A DNA stretch of 64,000 bases from Nonomuraea endophytica (GCF_014203235.1 NZ_JACHIN010000003.1:1-64000), one strand, 5' to 3'; counted from the stretch's first letter, positions 17,896 through 28,153 are shown. The notes: generated by a model not told the origin, from the letters alone. Numbers and translations: made by a program.

Positions 17896-18121
17896 GCAGG
17901 CTCCTTCGCTGTGGACGGGGCCCGTAGGTCTGCCCGGTGGCGGGCAGCGCGGTGCCTGAGTGCCGTTTCAGTACACCCAGCGGCCTCCTGGCTGGTCTAG
18001 CCGCCAGACGTCCGAAGCTGGCGGGTGTGGCAGGCGATCAGCTTGTGCGTTGTGCCAAGCCCGGGCGGCTGAAGAGCACGTTGTGTGCGAGGGTGGGCCT
18101 CGGCATAGGACGGAGGCGGTC
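17896..18121. other. Divergent intergenic region upstream of the glyoxylate operon
   Basis: A 226-bp gap between divergent genes, so it must hold the promoters of the seven-gene purine/glyoxylate operon and of the winged-helix gene. CCGCCAG (18001-18007) and CTGGCGG (18018-18024) form an inverted repeat with a 10-nt spacer. I see no convincing -35/-10 pair. GGAGG at 18112-18116 is the ribosome-binding site of the plus-strand gene. Confidence 0.4.
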
Positions 18122-19273
18122 GTGGAGCGGATCACGGCGGAGCAGCGGCGGGCCCGGCTGGGCGCACGGCACGCGCTGGCGCGCAAGGCGGCCGGCGTCG
18201 AGGAGGTCGTGGAGTCGGTCGTGGCCCTGCACGCGACCGACCCGGCGACGGTGTTCCTGTCGGCCGGCGCCCGCCTCGGCCTGCCCACGGTCGCCGCGGT
18301 GGAGAAGGCCCTCTACACCGACCGGACCCTCGTGCGGATGACCGGCATGCGGCGCACCGTCTTCGTCGTGCCCGAGGCGCTCGTGCCCGTCGTGCACCAC
18401 TCCTCGGCCGTGGCCATCGCCGCCAGGGAGCGCAGGGTGCTGGTCAAGCACTTCGCCGAGGGCGGGCCGTACGACGAGGAGTGGATCGCCACCACGGAGG
18501 CCGCGGTGGTCACGGCGCTGGGCGAGCTCGGCGAGGCCGCCGCCACCGAGCTCGGCGCCGTCGTGCCCGAACTGCGGCGGCAGATCGTGTACGGCCCCGG
18601 CACCCCCCAGGAGACCCGCCAGGGCGTGGCCACGCGCCTGCTGACGCTGATGGCCATGGACGGCACGCTGGTCCGGCGCGGCCGCCCGGCGGGCTCCTGG
18701 ATCAGCGGCCAGCACAGATGGGCACTGGCCGGCCCGATGCCCGACCTGCCGGTGGCCGAGGCCCAGTCCGCGCTCGTGGAGCGGTGGCTGCGGGCCTTCG
18801 GGCCGGGCACCGAGGCCGACGTCAAGTGGTGGACCGGCTGGACGCTGGGCGACACCCGCCGCGCGCTGAAGGCGCTGGACGCGGTGCAGGTCGAGCTCGA
18901 CGAGGGCATCGGCTACGTCCTCCCCGACGACCCCGCAACCCCGTCACCCGAGCCGTGGGCCGCCCTGCTCCCCGCGCTGGACCCGACCCCGATGGGCTGG
19001 CAGGGACGCGACTGGTACCTCCCCCAGGAGCACCGCGCCGACCTGTTCGACCGTAGCGGCAACGTGGGCCCGACCGTCTGGTGGAACGGCCGGGTGGTGG
19101 GCGGCTGGGCGACCAGGGCGGATGGCGAGGTCGTCTGGCGCCTGCTGTCCGACGTGGGTTCAGAGGCCCGCGCCGCCATCGAGTCGGAGGCGGCCGGCCT
19201 GGCCACCTGGCTGGCCGGCGCCAAGGTCACCCCCCGCTTCCGCACCCCGTTGGAACGCGCGCTCACCGCCTAA
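18122..19273 (+). CDS. Winged-helix DNA-binding domain protein (HTH_42, YcaQ/AlkZ-like)
   Basis: A 383-residue protein of the family once called winged helix DNA-binding domain and including DNA glycosylases YcaQ and AlkZ. It starts ITAEQRRARLGARHALA and contains VALHATDPATVFLS, MRRTVFVVP, RQIVYGPGTPQETRQGV, DVKWWTGWTL, LLPALDPTPMGW and GNVGPTVWWNGRVVGGW. AlkZ-type glycosylases have a catalytic QxQ/QxD motif in the N-terminal half; here the corresponding place reads HATDP, so glycosylase activity is uncertain. GTG at 18122 is chosen for GGAGG 5 nt upstream. Confidence 0.82.
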   Translation: MERITAEQRRARLGARHALARKAAGVEEVVESVVALHATDPATVFLSAGARLGLPTVAAVEKALYTDRTLVRMTGMRRTVFVVPEALVPVVHHSSAVAIAARERRVLVKHFAEGGPYDEEWIATTEAAVVTALGELGEAAATELGAVVPELRRQIVYGPGTPQETRQGVATRLLTLMAMDGTLVRRGRPAGSWISGQHRWALAGPMPDLPVAEAQSALVERWLRAFGPGTEADVKWWTGWTLGDTRRALKALDAVQVELDEGIGYVLPDDPATPSPEPWAALLPALDPTPMGWQGRDWYLPQEHRADLFDRSGNVGPTVWWNGRVVGGWATRADGEVVWRLLSDVGSEARAAIESEAAGLATWLAGAKVTPRFRTPLERALTA

Positions 19274-19360
19274 TTTATCGGGACTTAGCACCACTGGCCC
19301 TACAAAGATCCTCGGCGTGAGGGACACCTCCACGCGCCGCCGGACGTCGAAGGGATCATT

Positions 19361-20512
19361 GTGGGGAAACGACTGACCGCGGGACTGGCCGGTGCCGTAC
19401 TCGCGCTGGGCCTGGCCCAGCCCGCCACCGCCCGGGTCGATCCCGGCACGGGCGACGTACGGCGGGCCGTCGCCCAACTGGCCGGCACGAGCGGGGTGCT
19501 GGGGGCGATCGGAGAGCTGTACGTCGACGGCAGGCGCGTGGGCCACGGCAGCGCCGGGTCGCGGCTGCTCGGCGGCAAGGGCGGGAAGATCCCGACGGAC
19601 GCGCGCTACCGGGTCGGCTCCCAGACCAAGGGCATGACCGCCACCGTGATCCTCCAGCTCGTCAAGGAGGGCAAGCTCGGCCTGGACGACAAGCTCGCCG
19701 ACGTCCTGCCCGTCGTGGCCGGCAAGGACCTGGTCGAACGGGCCGCCGACATCACCGTCCGGCAGCTGATCAGGCACACCTCCGGCGTACCTGAGTGGTT
19801 CAGGCCGGATCTCGTCGACGTCTTCGACTTCACCACCTACTACCGCCCGGCCGACCTGCTCAAGCTCTCGCGTACGCAGCCCCGCACCGGCGAGCCGGGG
19901 GAGAAGTTCGCCTACTCCAGCGCCAACTACACGCTGCTCACCATGATCATCGAGCGGATCACGGGCCGGAGCCTGGCCGCCGAGTTCGAGCGGCGGCTGT
20001 TCCGGCCGCTGGGGATGAGCGCGACGTACCTGCCGATCCGGCCCCCGCAGGCCATCAAGGGCCCGCACGGCCACGGCTACGCGCCCACCCCCGGCGGCGA
20101 ACTCCGCGACATGGACCGGCTCAACGCCAGTTGGGGACACGGCGCCGGCGGCGTCATCTCCACGGCCCGCGACATGAGCACCTACCGGCGGGCCTTCCTC
20201 CAGGGCAGGCTGCTGCCCGCCGACCTCCAGCGGGTGATCACCGACCCGCCGGAGGGCGCGCCCCCGCCGCCGTCACCGCCGTGCGGCGGGCAGATCGTGC
20301 AGACCAACGGCGGCGCCCCCGGCTTCACCTCGGCGACCATCAGCACCCGCGACGGGCGCAAGCACTTCGCGATCTCCACCACGCTGGACGCCGAGCAGAA
20401 CCTGAACGTGATCAGGGCCATCTCCAAGGCCGCCGAGTCCGTCCTGTGCCCGAACGGCCCGAACGGCCCGGACACCCCGGCGAGCCCGCAGAGCGCGGGA
20501 ACAGACGGGTAG
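19361..20512 (+). CDS. Secreted serine hydrolase (beta-lactamase/DD-peptidase fold), divergent active site
   Basis: A 383-residue class C beta-lactamase/R61 DD-carboxypeptidase relative with a Sec-type signal peptide (LTAGLAGAVLALGLAQPATA). The nucleophile motif SQTK lies in YRVGSQTKGMTA. The second motif, YSN in R61, reads YSS in KFAYSSANYTLL; the third, HTG in R61, reads TNG in QTNGGAPGF. HGAGGVISTARDMSTY is the usual family block. With two of three motifs altered, it may be an esterase or non-canonical peptidase. GTG start at 19361. It ends convergently with the lipoprotein gene, 22 nt away. Confidence 0.85.
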   Translation: MGKRLTAGLAGAVLALGLAQPATARVDPGTGDVRRAVAQLAGTSGVLGAIGELYVDGRRVGHGSAGSRLLGGKGGKIPTDARYRVGSQTKGMTATVILQLVKEGKLGLDDKLADVLPVVAGKDLVERAADITVRQLIRHTSGVPEWFRPDLVDVFDFTTYYRPADLLKLSRTQPRTGEPGEKFAYSSANYTLLTMIIERITGRSLAAEFERRLFRPLGMSATYLPIRPPQAIKGPHGHGYAPTPGGELRDMDRLNASWGHGAGGVISTARDMSTYRRAFLQGRLLPADLQRVITDPPEGAPPPPSPPCGGQIVQTNGGAPGFTSATISTRDGRKHFAISTTLDAEQNLNVIRAISKAAESVLCPNGPNGPDTPASPQSAGTDG

Positions 20513-20534
20513 CGGGGGAGCGGTCTTGGAGCGG

Positions 20535-21641
20535 TCAGCGCGGGGCGAAGACGGCGATCTCGCCCCGCGCGACCGGCAGCCGCTTCATCCGCAGAGCACC
20601 TTCACCCGGCCGCCAGTCCACCACCATCGACGCGTAGTCCGACTCGGCCGGATACACCTTGTCCGTCATCACATAATCGCCGGTCAGCACCAGCCGCCCG
20701 TCCGGGGTCCACGCCATGGACGCGGTCTTGATCGAGGCGGGCGCCGGCATCGACGGCAGCCGCGTCCAGCGGAGCGTCCCGACCTCCAGCACCCACACGT
20801 CCAGGTACTGCCGAGGCCCGGGAAACGCCGGATCCCCGAACCGGACGGCCAGCAGCCGCCCGGCGGCGTCGGGAACCGCCACCACCGAACGCCCTTCGGT
20901 GGCCGGAGACGTCACCGGGGTGGTCCGCCGGGTGGCGGGATCCAGCAAGGCCAGCGACTCCTTCCCTCCGGTCCCGACAGACCGCACCAGCGCCAGCCGC
21001 CGTGTGGCCCCCAGCGCCTGCCACCCCGGCTCCCCCCGGGACACGCTCAAGGGCCGCCCGCCGTCGCGGGAGAGCACGGCCATGGTCCCGTCGTTCCGGT
21101 TGGCCAGCAGCCCGAGCACCGAGTCGGCGAACGGCGCCTCATCACACCCGACGGGAAACCCCGGCCGCAGCGCCTTGCCCGCGAAGGAGAACTCCCGCAG
21201 CTCGCACCGGGACCCGGCGGTCCGCGTCACCCACACCCCGCGCCCGTCGCGCGAGGCGAACGCCCACACCCCGTCCGCCAGCGCCCGTGCCCGCACGCCG
21301 TCGAGCACGTAGAACCGCCCCGGATCCCGCCTCCCGGGCTTGACCGCGGCCACGACAGTCCGCCGCCCCGCCACGAACCCCCAGTACTCCCTGCCGGTCG
21401 GCAACCCCTCGATGGCCGTGCGCCGCCCGGAGTCCACATCCAGCAGGTACGCCCGCGCTCCGGTCACCAGCAACCGCAGCCCACCGCCGGTCAGCGGCCC
21501 GCCGGCCAGCGGCGCCATCGGCCGATCCCCGCGGGCGAAAGGGATGGAAGGGGTGGGAGCGGGCGCGGCCGTACCCGATGACGTGCACCCCGCCACGACC
21601 GCCAGCGCGACCAGCACCACAGCGACTCTCATGAACCTCAT
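20535..21641 (-). CDS. Putative lipoprotein, WD40/TolB-like propeller
   Basis: A 368-residue protein with a lipoprotein signal (MRFMRVAVVLVALAVVAGCTSSG; lipobox VAGC). The mature part has repeated blade-like segments such as LLDVDSGRRTAIEGLPTG, WGFVAGRRTVVA, WAFASRDGRGVWVT and SMAWTPDGRLVLTGDYV, suggesting a beta-propeller. No enzyme motif is seen. It follows the PASTA kinase by 22 nt on the same strand and could be co-transcribed, so a role in envelope sensing is possible but unproven. Confidence 0.75.
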   Translation of the reverse strand: MRFMRVAVVLVALAVVAGCTSSGTAAPAPTPSIPFARGDRPMAPLAGGPLTGGGLRLLVTGARAYLLDVDSGRRTAIEGLPTGREYWGFVAGRRTVVAAVKPGRRDPGRFYVLDGVRARALADGVWAFASRDGRGVWVTRTAGSRCELREFSFAGKALRPGFPVGCDEAPFADSVLGLLANRNDGTMAVLSRDGGRPLSVSRGEPGWQALGATRRLALVRSVGTGGKESLALLDPATRRTTPVTSPATEGRSVVAVPDAAGRLLAVRFGDPAFPGPRQYLDVWVLEVGTLRWTRLPSMPAPASIKTASMAWTPDGRLVLTGDYVMTDKVYPAESDYASMVVDWRPGEGALRMKRLPVARGEIAVFAPR

Positions 21642-21663
21642 ACCGCGCGAGACGGCAAAAGGT

Positions 21664-23574
21664 TCACCGCCAGAGATACACCCACGATCCCGGCGGCCGC
21701 TCGCTGTTGGGCGTGGGCCGCTGGAAGCGCACGACCTCCCCGCCCATCAGGCTGCGCACCTTGACCTTGAACCCCTGCGCCGACAACTCGCTCCTGGCGT
21801 CGTTGACGGTCTTGCCGATCACCTGCGGCACGATCCGGAAGTCGGCGTCGTCGCCGGCCTCGTCGTCGTCACCGCGGAACCAGTCGAAGAAGTCGCGGCA
21901 GCGCGAGATCGTGAGCTGCGCGGGCGTGCCCTTGTCCACCTCGGACTTGGCCTTGGGGCTCTGCGCGATGACCGTGCACGGCTCGGCGTCGTCGTCGACC
22001 TCGTTGACCTGCACCCCGAACCCGCGCTCGCCCAGGTAGGCGGCGGCCTCGTCCTTGGGCATGCCGTTGACGTCCGGCATGATCAGCCCGGCGCTGACGA
22101 ACAGCCCGATCTTCGAGCCCTCCTTGACCTGCTCGCCCACGTCGGGCGAGGAGCGGATGACGGTGCTGCGGGGCACCTGGAGGTTCTCGATCCGCCGCAC
22201 GTTGCCGACCTGCAGCCCCGCCGCGGCGATCGCGGCGCGCGCGTCGGCCTCCGACATGCCCTGGGTCTTGGGTACGGCCACGCGCTTCGGCCCCAGCGAC
22301 GGCACGATCGTCAGCGTCGAGCCCTCAGCGAGTTCGGACCCGGCGACGGGGTCGGTGCTGAGCACGACCCCCTTGCCGTACTTCTCGTCGTGGCGGCCCT
22401 CGGCGGGCTTGACGACGAAGCCCAGCCCCTGGGCGTTCTTGATGGCGACGTCGACGTTCTCCCCGACCAGCACGGGCACCTTGACGTAGCGGGTCTGCGC
22501 GAAGTACGCGCCGGTCATCGCGATCGCCGCGACCATCACGGTGACCAGCCCGATCAGGAACCAGCTGGGCTTGAACCCCTTGCCGCCGCGGCGCGACCCG
22601 CGCGGCGGCGCGGGCGGCGCGGTGTGGAGGTCGGCGCGCGGCTGGATGAGCGTGTGACTGTGCGGCGGCATCTGATGAGGGCCCGACATGCGGGCGTGCG
22701 CCCCGGTGTGCGGCGGCGTGCTCTGCCTCGGCAGCATCCGGTGCGCGTCGACGGCGGCGACCAGCATCGCGGTGGCGTCGGCCGGCCGGTCCTGCGGGTC
22801 GCGGGCGGTGGCGTGGGTGACGAGCGTGTCGATGAGCGGCGGCGTCTCGTGCACCAGCGACGACGGCGGCGGCACGCTGTCGTGCACGTGCCGGTAGGCC
22901 ACCGACATGGGCGTCTCGCCGTCATAGGGCTGCTGCCCGGTGACCAGCTCGAACAGCATGATCCCCGCGGCGTAGACGTCGCTGCGCACGTCGGCGCCGC
23001 CGGTCGTCACCTGCTCGGGCGACATGTAGCCGATCGTGCCGATCATCACGCCGGTGCGGGTCTGGTTCGTGGCCTCGATGGCGCGGGCCAGCCCGAAATC
23101 CACGACCTTGACCCGGCCGTCGTCGGTGAGCAGGACGTTCTCCGGCTTGACGTCGCGGTGGACCATCCCGCTCTGGTGGGCGGCGCCGAGCGCGGCCAGC
23201 ACCGGGATCATGATCTCCAGGGCCTCGCGGGCCGGCAGCCTGACCCGCTCGCGCAGGATGTCGCGCAGCGTCTTGCCCGGCACGTACTCCATCGACAGGT
23301 AGACGACGTCGCCGTCGGTGCCCTGGTCGAAGACGTGCACGACGTTGGGATGGGAGAGGCTGGCCACGGACTTGGCCTCGCCGATGAACCGGCGCACGAA
23401 CGCGGGGTCCTCGGCCAGCGAGCGGTGCATGACCTTCAGCGCGACCGTGCGGTCCAGCCTGACGTCGAGCGCCAGGTAGACGGTCGCCATCCCGCCCCGG
23501 GCGATCCGGGACTCGATGCGATAGCGCCCGTCGAGCAATCGCCCGACGAGGGGGTCCGCGGTCGTCGTGTCCAC
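21664..23574 (-). CDS. PASTA-domain Ser/Thr protein kinase (PknB type)
   Basis: A 636-residue membrane receptor kinase. Residues about 17-280 are a Hanks-type kinase: G-loop ARGGMATVYLA, Lys47 in VALKV, HRDVKPEN (139-146), DFG (159-161), GTIGYMSPEQ activation/P+1 region. A proline-rich juxtamembrane linker leads to one transmembrane segment (about 337-358). Four extracellular PASTA repeats fill the remainder, typical of muropeptide-sensing PknB/Stk proteins. GTG at 23574 (VDTTTADPLVG) is chosen because homologues start there; an ATG at 23619 would add 15 unconserved residues. The kinase lies between a lipoprotein gene and the thi cluster. Confidence 0.94.
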   Translation of the reverse strand: MDTTTADPLVGRLLDGRYRIESRIARGGMATVYLALDVRLDRTVALKVMHRSLAEDPAFVRRFIGEAKSVASLSHPNVVHVFDQGTDGDVVYLSMEYVPGKTLRDILRERVRLPAREALEIMIPVLAALGAAHQSGMVHRDVKPENVLLTDDGRVKVVDFGLARAIEATNQTRTGVMIGTIGYMSPEQVTTGGADVRSDVYAAGIMLFELVTGQQPYDGETPMSVAYRHVHDSVPPPSSLVHETPPLIDTLVTHATARDPQDRPADATAMLVAAVDAHRMLPRQSTPPHTGAHARMSGPHQMPPHSHTLIQPRADLHTAPPAPPRGSRRGGKGFKPSWFLIGLVTVMVAAIAMTGAYFAQTRYVKVPVLVGENVDVAIKNAQGLGFVVKPAEGRHDEKYGKGVVLSTDPVAGSELAEGSTLTIVPSLGPKRVAVPKTQGMSEADARAAIAAAGLQVGNVRRIENLQVPRSTVIRSSPDVGEQVKEGSKIGLFVSAGLIMPDVNGMPKDEAAAYLGERGFGVQVNEVDDDAEPCTVIAQSPKAKSEVDKGTPAQLTISRCRDFFDWFRGDDDEAGDDADFRIVPQVIGKTVNDARSELSAQGFKVKVRSLMGGEVVRFQRPTPNSERPPGSWVYLWR

Positions 23575-23655
23575 GTGGCCGAGTTTACGGTCGTTTTGCG
23601 ACTGGAGGGGCCTGACCATCCGAAACCGATGCCATTACGTGGCACTCCGTCGTCA

Positions 23656-24604
<949 letters not shown>

Positions 24605-24661
24605 GAAATATCCCCCTTCAGGATGAAATTTCGGGAGCCTTGCTTTCTGAGGCCACACTGC

Positions 24662-25795
24662 TCAGGGCGCGAACCGGCCGGGCGAGCACAACGACGCCAG
24701 CTCGCCCTCCTCGCCCATCAGGACGGCGGCCGTGAGCGGAGCCAGCAGCACCCCGCCCCGGTGATGCCCGGTGGCCACCAGCAACCCCCGCTCACCCCCC
24801 GGCCCGACGAGCGGCAGGTTGTCCGGCGTGCCGGGCCGCAGCCCGGCCACCACCTCGGCCAGCTCCAGCTCGGTCACCCCCGGCACCAGCTCACGCGCGT
24901 CACGCAGCAGCTCATAAACCCCACCGGCGGTCACCCGGGTGTCGAACCCCAGCTCCTCCTGCGTGGCCCCCACGACCAGCTCACCGTCCCCGCGCGGCAC
25001 CAGGTAGACGGGCTGGCCGTGCACCGTGCCCCGCACACACCTGCCCAGCAGCGGCTGAGGCGAGCGCAGGCGCAGGATCTGCCCCTTCACCGGCCGCACC
25101 GGCACCTGAGCCAGCGCCCCGCTCCACGCCCCCGCCGCCAGCACCACCCGCTCGGCGAGCAACTCCTCCGGGAAAGGCCCGCCATCGGCGGGAGACGGCC
25201 CGCCATCGGCGTCACCCGGGCGCAGCCGTACCCCCTGGACGCCCTCATCGCCGCGCAGCAGCTCGCGCACGCGCGCCCGCACGATCGGGACCCCGAGGCG
25301 CTCCAAGGCGGCCAGCAGCGCGCTGGCGACCCTGCGCGGGTCCACCCAGGCGTCGTCGGGCGCCAGGAGGCCGCCGCGCACCGACGGCGCGAGCATGGGC
25401 TCCAGGCGGCGGCATTCGCGCCCGCTGAGACGTTCCACCCGGAGCCCCAGCTTCTCCATGAAGCCCGCGGTCTCTTCCAGGACGGCCAGGTCGTCGGCGC
25501 CGAAGGCCACGTCGAGCGTGCCGTCGGTGCGGTAGTCGAGCGCCCCGGGGCCGAGTCCGGCGTCGGCGGTCAGTTCGGCGGCGAAGGCGGGCCAGCGCGC
25601 CAGGGAGGCCGCGCCCAGGCGCAGCAACGGTTCCTCGGTGAAGGTGACCTCGCTGACCGGCGCCAGCATCCCGGCGGCGGCGTGGGTGGCGCCGGAGGCG
25701 GGCGCGGGGTCGACGACGGCGACGGGCAGTCCGGAGCGGGCCAGGCGCCAGGCGACACTCAGCCCGACGACGCCGCCGCCCACGATCACGTGCAT
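24662..25795 (-). CDS. thiO: Glycine oxidase ThiO
   Basis: A 377-residue FAD amine oxidase that makes dehydroglycine for ThiG. It begins MHVIVGGGVVGLSVAWRLA (dinucleotide-binding GGGVVG), with ATHAAAGML, VVLAAGAWS and a C-terminal GHHRGGVLLAPLTA block typical of ThiO. The ATG lies 5 nt after an AGGGAG ribosome-binding site embedded in the TPP riboswitch. The 57-bp gap to thiS holds no evident signal beyond the thiS ribosome-binding site. Confidence 0.94.
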   Translation of the reverse strand: MHVIVGGGVVGLSVAWRLARSGLPVAVVDPAPASGATHAAAGMLAPVSEVTFTEEPLLRLGAASLARWPAFAAELTADAGLGPGALDYRTDGTLDVAFGADDLAVLEETAGFMEKLGLRVERLSGRECRRLEPMLAPSVRGGLLAPDDAWVDPRRVASALLAALERLGVPIVRARVRELLRGDEGVQGVRLRPGDADGGPSPADGGPFPEELLAERVVLAAGAWSGALAQVPVRPVKGQILRLRSPQPLLGRCVRGTVHGQPVYLVPRGDGELVVGATQEELGFDTRVTAGGVYELLRDARELVPGVTELELAEVVAGLRPGTPDNLPLVGPGGERGLLVATGHHRGGVLLAPLTAAVLMGEEGELASLCSPGRFAP

Positions 25796-25798
25796 GTC

Positions 25799-25897
25799 CG
25801 CTCCCTACGCCGGCATGATCCGGATCAGGTGTCTTGCGGTCGAAGGCCCGGTTAAGCCTTCCTCTCAGTCCGGTTAAGGCCGGACTCCCGCGCGTCT
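25799..25897 (-). promoter_or_regulatory. TPP riboswitch (THI element) controlling thiO-thiS-thiG
   Basis: On the minus strand the conserved CTGAGAGG (25868-25861) follows a 7-bp stem made by 25880-25886 and 25867-25873, then ACCTGATCCGGATCATGCC and GGCGTAGGGA complete the TPP aptamer core. The thiO ribosome-binding site AGGGAG (25806-25801) lies inside the conserved 3' part of the aptamer, so thiamine pyrophosphate binding should hide it directly and block translation initiation. The outer boundary is approximate. Confidence 0.95.
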
Positions 25898-25959
25898 TAC
25901 GGTCCCAGCCTACGGCCTCGACCGGCACTTCCACGAATGACCCCGGTATGGTCGGAACC

Positions 25960-27114
25960 GTGGATCACGTGGTGGTGGTGGGAGCCGGCCTGGCCGGAGT
26001 GCGCAGCGTCGAATCGCTGCGCGGGCGCGGGTACGAGGGAAGGATCACGCTCCTCGGCGAGGAGCGGCACCGGCCCTACGACCGTCCGCCCCTGTCGAAG
26101 GCGGTCCTGCTGGGCACCAGCGACGACAGCTTCGTCGACACCGACCTGGCCGCCCTGCGGGCCGACTTCCGGCCGGGCGTGGCCGCGAAGAGCCTGCGTG
26201 AGGGCGTGGTGGAGACCACCGAGGGCGACCTGCCCTACGAGGGCCTGGTGATCGCGACGGGTTCCGAGCCGATCCGGCTGCCGGGCGAGGGCCCCCAGCT
26301 GGTGCTGCGCACTCTCGACGACGCCCACGTGCTGCGGGCCGCCCTGGTGCCCGGCGCGCGGGTGGTCGTGGTCGGCGCGGGCTGGATCGGCGCCGAGGTG
26401 GCGACCGCGGCGCGCAAGGCGGGCTGCGTGGTCACCGTGATCGAGGCGGCCGCCACGCCGCTGTCGCACGCGATCGGCGAGATGGGAGCCCGCACCCTGC
26501 CCTGGTACGAGGGCGTCGACCTGCGGCTCGACACGATGGTCAGCGAGGTCGTCGAAGGCGGCGTGGAGCTGGTCGGCGGCGAGTTCGTGCCCGCGCACGT
26601 CGTGGTCTCCGGCATCGGCGCCCGCCCGGTCCTCGAATGGCTCGCCGACGCCGACATCGACCTGCACAACGGCGTCGTCACCGACGAGCACCTGCGCACG
26701 TCGTTGCCCGGCGTGGTGGCCGTCGGCGACTGCGCCAACTGGTGGTCGCGCCGGTTCCAGACCCGGATGCGGGTCGAACACTGGGACACCGCCCTGAACT
26801 CCCCCGATGTCGCCGCCGCCACGCTGCTGGGGGAGAAGGCGGTCTACGACCCGGTGCCGTACTTCTGGTCGGAGCAGTTCGGTCACATGCTGCAATATGC
26901 CGGATATCACCCCGCGGGCGGCCGGGTCGTGTATCGCGAGGGGCCGAAGTGGTCGGCGGTGTGGCTGACCTCAGAAGACCGGATCACCGCCGTGCTGGCC
27001 GCCGACCGGCCCCGCGACCTCGTCCAGGGCCGCCGTCTCATCGAAGCTGGCGCCCGTCTTGATGTGGAACGCCTGGTAGATCCGGATGTGACCCTACGAG
27101 ATTGTGTTGTTTGA
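25960..27114 (+). CDS. FAD-dependent pyridine nucleotide-disulfide oxidoreductase (ferredoxin reductase type)
   Basis: A 384-residue flavoprotein. FAD motif VVVVGAGLAGVRSVESLR, NAD(P)H motif VVVVGAGWIGAEVATAA, LVIATGSEP and GVVAVGDCANWW match ferredoxin/rubredoxin/putidaredoxin reductases, with the C-terminal reductase domain including HWDTALN. GTG at 25960 is preferred: a -10-like TATGGT at 25947-25952 lies 7 nt upstream and no ribosome-binding site exists, suggesting a leaderless mRNA. An in-frame ATG at 25948 is an alternative. The gene is divergent from thiO; its electron partner is not in the window. Confidence 0.85.
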   Translation: MDHVVVVGAGLAGVRSVESLRGRGYEGRITLLGEERHRPYDRPPLSKAVLLGTSDDSFVDTDLAALRADFRPGVAAKSLREGVVETTEGDLPYEGLVIATGSEPIRLPGEGPQLVLRTLDDAHVLRAALVPGARVVVVGAGWIGAEVATAARKAGCVVTVIEAAATPLSHAIGEMGARTLPWYEGVDLRLDTMVSEVVEGGVELVGGEFVPAHVVVSGIGARPVLEWLADADIDLHNGVVTDEHLRTSLPGVVAVGDCANWWSRRFQTRMRVEHWDTALNSPDVAAATLLGEKAVYDPVPYFWSEQFGHMLQYAGYHPAGGRVVYREGPKWSAVWLTSEDRITAVLAADRPRDLVQGRRLIEAGARLDVERLVDPDVTLRDCVV

Positions 27115-27144
27115 GCAAGCACTCCATGTGGTAGTTGTGGTTTC

Positions 27145-27519
27145 GTGACGCTTTCTGTTGCACAGATCGACCGGGAGACCGACCAGCTCGTCAGCGAGTG
27201 GCTCACTCTCCCCGAAGTGGCCGCGCGCCTGAATCTCACGATCGGGCGGGCCAAGCAGCTCCTCAAAGACCACAAGCTCCTCGGCGTACGGCGAGGCAGC
27301 GGCGGGCCCCAGGTGCCCGCGGTCTTCCTCGACGGAAAGGAAGTGATGAAGGGCCTGCCAGGCACGCTCACCGTGCTGCAGGACGCCGGCTACGACGAAG
27401 CCGAAGCCCTGCGCTGGCTCTTCACCCCAGATGACTCACTGCCAGGATCGCCCGTTGACGCGATCAGGGCCGGTCGGCATACAGAGGTCAAGCGGCGTGC
27501 CCAAGCCCTCGGTTTCTGA
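27145..27519 (+). CDS. Rv2175c-family winged-helix DNA-binding protein
   Basis: A 124-residue protein matching the Rv2175c family: [34 protein letters not shown] is split by a helix-turn-helix (about 22-45), and the C-terminal half has [31 protein letters not shown]. In Mycobacterium tuberculosis Rv2175c is a DNA-binding substrate of kinase PknL, encoded beside it. Here a PASTA kinase gene lies 3.6 kb away. GTG start at 27145. It overlaps thiE by 23 nt, so it is expressed with thiamine synthesis. Confidence 0.88.
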   Translation: MTLSVAQIDRETDQLVSEWLTLPEVAARLNLTIGRAKQLLKDHKLLGVRRGSGGPQVPAVFLDGKEVMKGLPGTLTVLQDAGYDEAEALRWLFTPDDSLPGSPVDAIRAGRHTEVKRRAQALGF

Positions 27520-28135
27520 GGCCCGCCTCTACCTCTGCACCGACGGGCGGCGAGGACGCGGCGACCTGGCCGACTTCCTCGACGCCGTGCTGGCCAACGG
27601 CGTGGACATCGTCCAGTTGCGGGAGAAGGGACTCGAGGCGCGCGAAGAGCTCGCGCTGCTCGAGGTCTTCCGCGACGCCTGCGACCGGCACGGCAAACTG
27701 CTCGCCGTCAACGACCGGGCCGACATCGCCTACGCGGCCCGACCAGACGTGCTCCACCTGGGGCAGGACGACCTCCCGGTGACGGTCGCACGAGAGATCC
27801 TCGGCGACGACATCGTCATCGGACGGTCCACCCACTCCGCCGCGGAGGCTTCCGCCGCCGCGGTGGAGCCGGGCGTCGACTACTTCTGCTGCGGCCCGAT
27901 CTGGCCGACGCCGACCAAGCCCGGACGCCACGCGCCCGGACCCGCGCTGCTGCGGCACGCGGCGGCGCTCGGCACGGACCGGCCGTGGTTCGGCATCGGC
28001 GGCATCGACCTGGACAACCTCGACGAGGTGCTCTCCTACGGGGTAAACCGCGCCGTGGTCGTCCGTGCCATCACCGAGGCGGCCGATCCCGGCGCCGCGG
28101 CGGCCGAGTTCGCCAAGCGCCTGGCCGCCGCCTGA
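27497..28135 (+). CDS. thiE: Thiamine phosphate synthase
   Basis: Couples HMP pyrophosphate and thiazole phosphate to thiamine phosphate. The 212-residue TIM barrel shows [42 protein letters not shown] (shown family block split across it), [26 protein letters not shown] and [14 protein letters not shown] at 27497 with AGAGGT about 9 nt upstream is chosen; the longer frame from 27431 reads through the preceding gene. No TPP riboswitch is seen upstream of this transcript. Confidence 0.94.
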   Translation: MPKPSVSEARLYLCTDGRRGRGDLADFLDAVLANGVDIVQLREKGLEAREELALLEVFRDACDRHGKLLAVNDRADIAYAARPDVLHLGQDDLPVTVAREILGDDIVIGRSTHSAAEASAAAVEPGVDYFCCGPIWPTPTKPGRHAPGPALLRHAAALGTDRPWFGIGGIDLDNLDEVLSYGVNRAVVVRAITEAADPGAAAAEFAKRLAAA

Positions 28136-28153
28136 CGCGGTAGCCGTTGCGGC

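Noticed and set aside
18122..19273. Naming the winged-helix protein as an active AlkZ/YcaQ glycosylase
   Set aside because: The catalytic Gln motif expected in the N-terminal half is not visible, so only the family is given.
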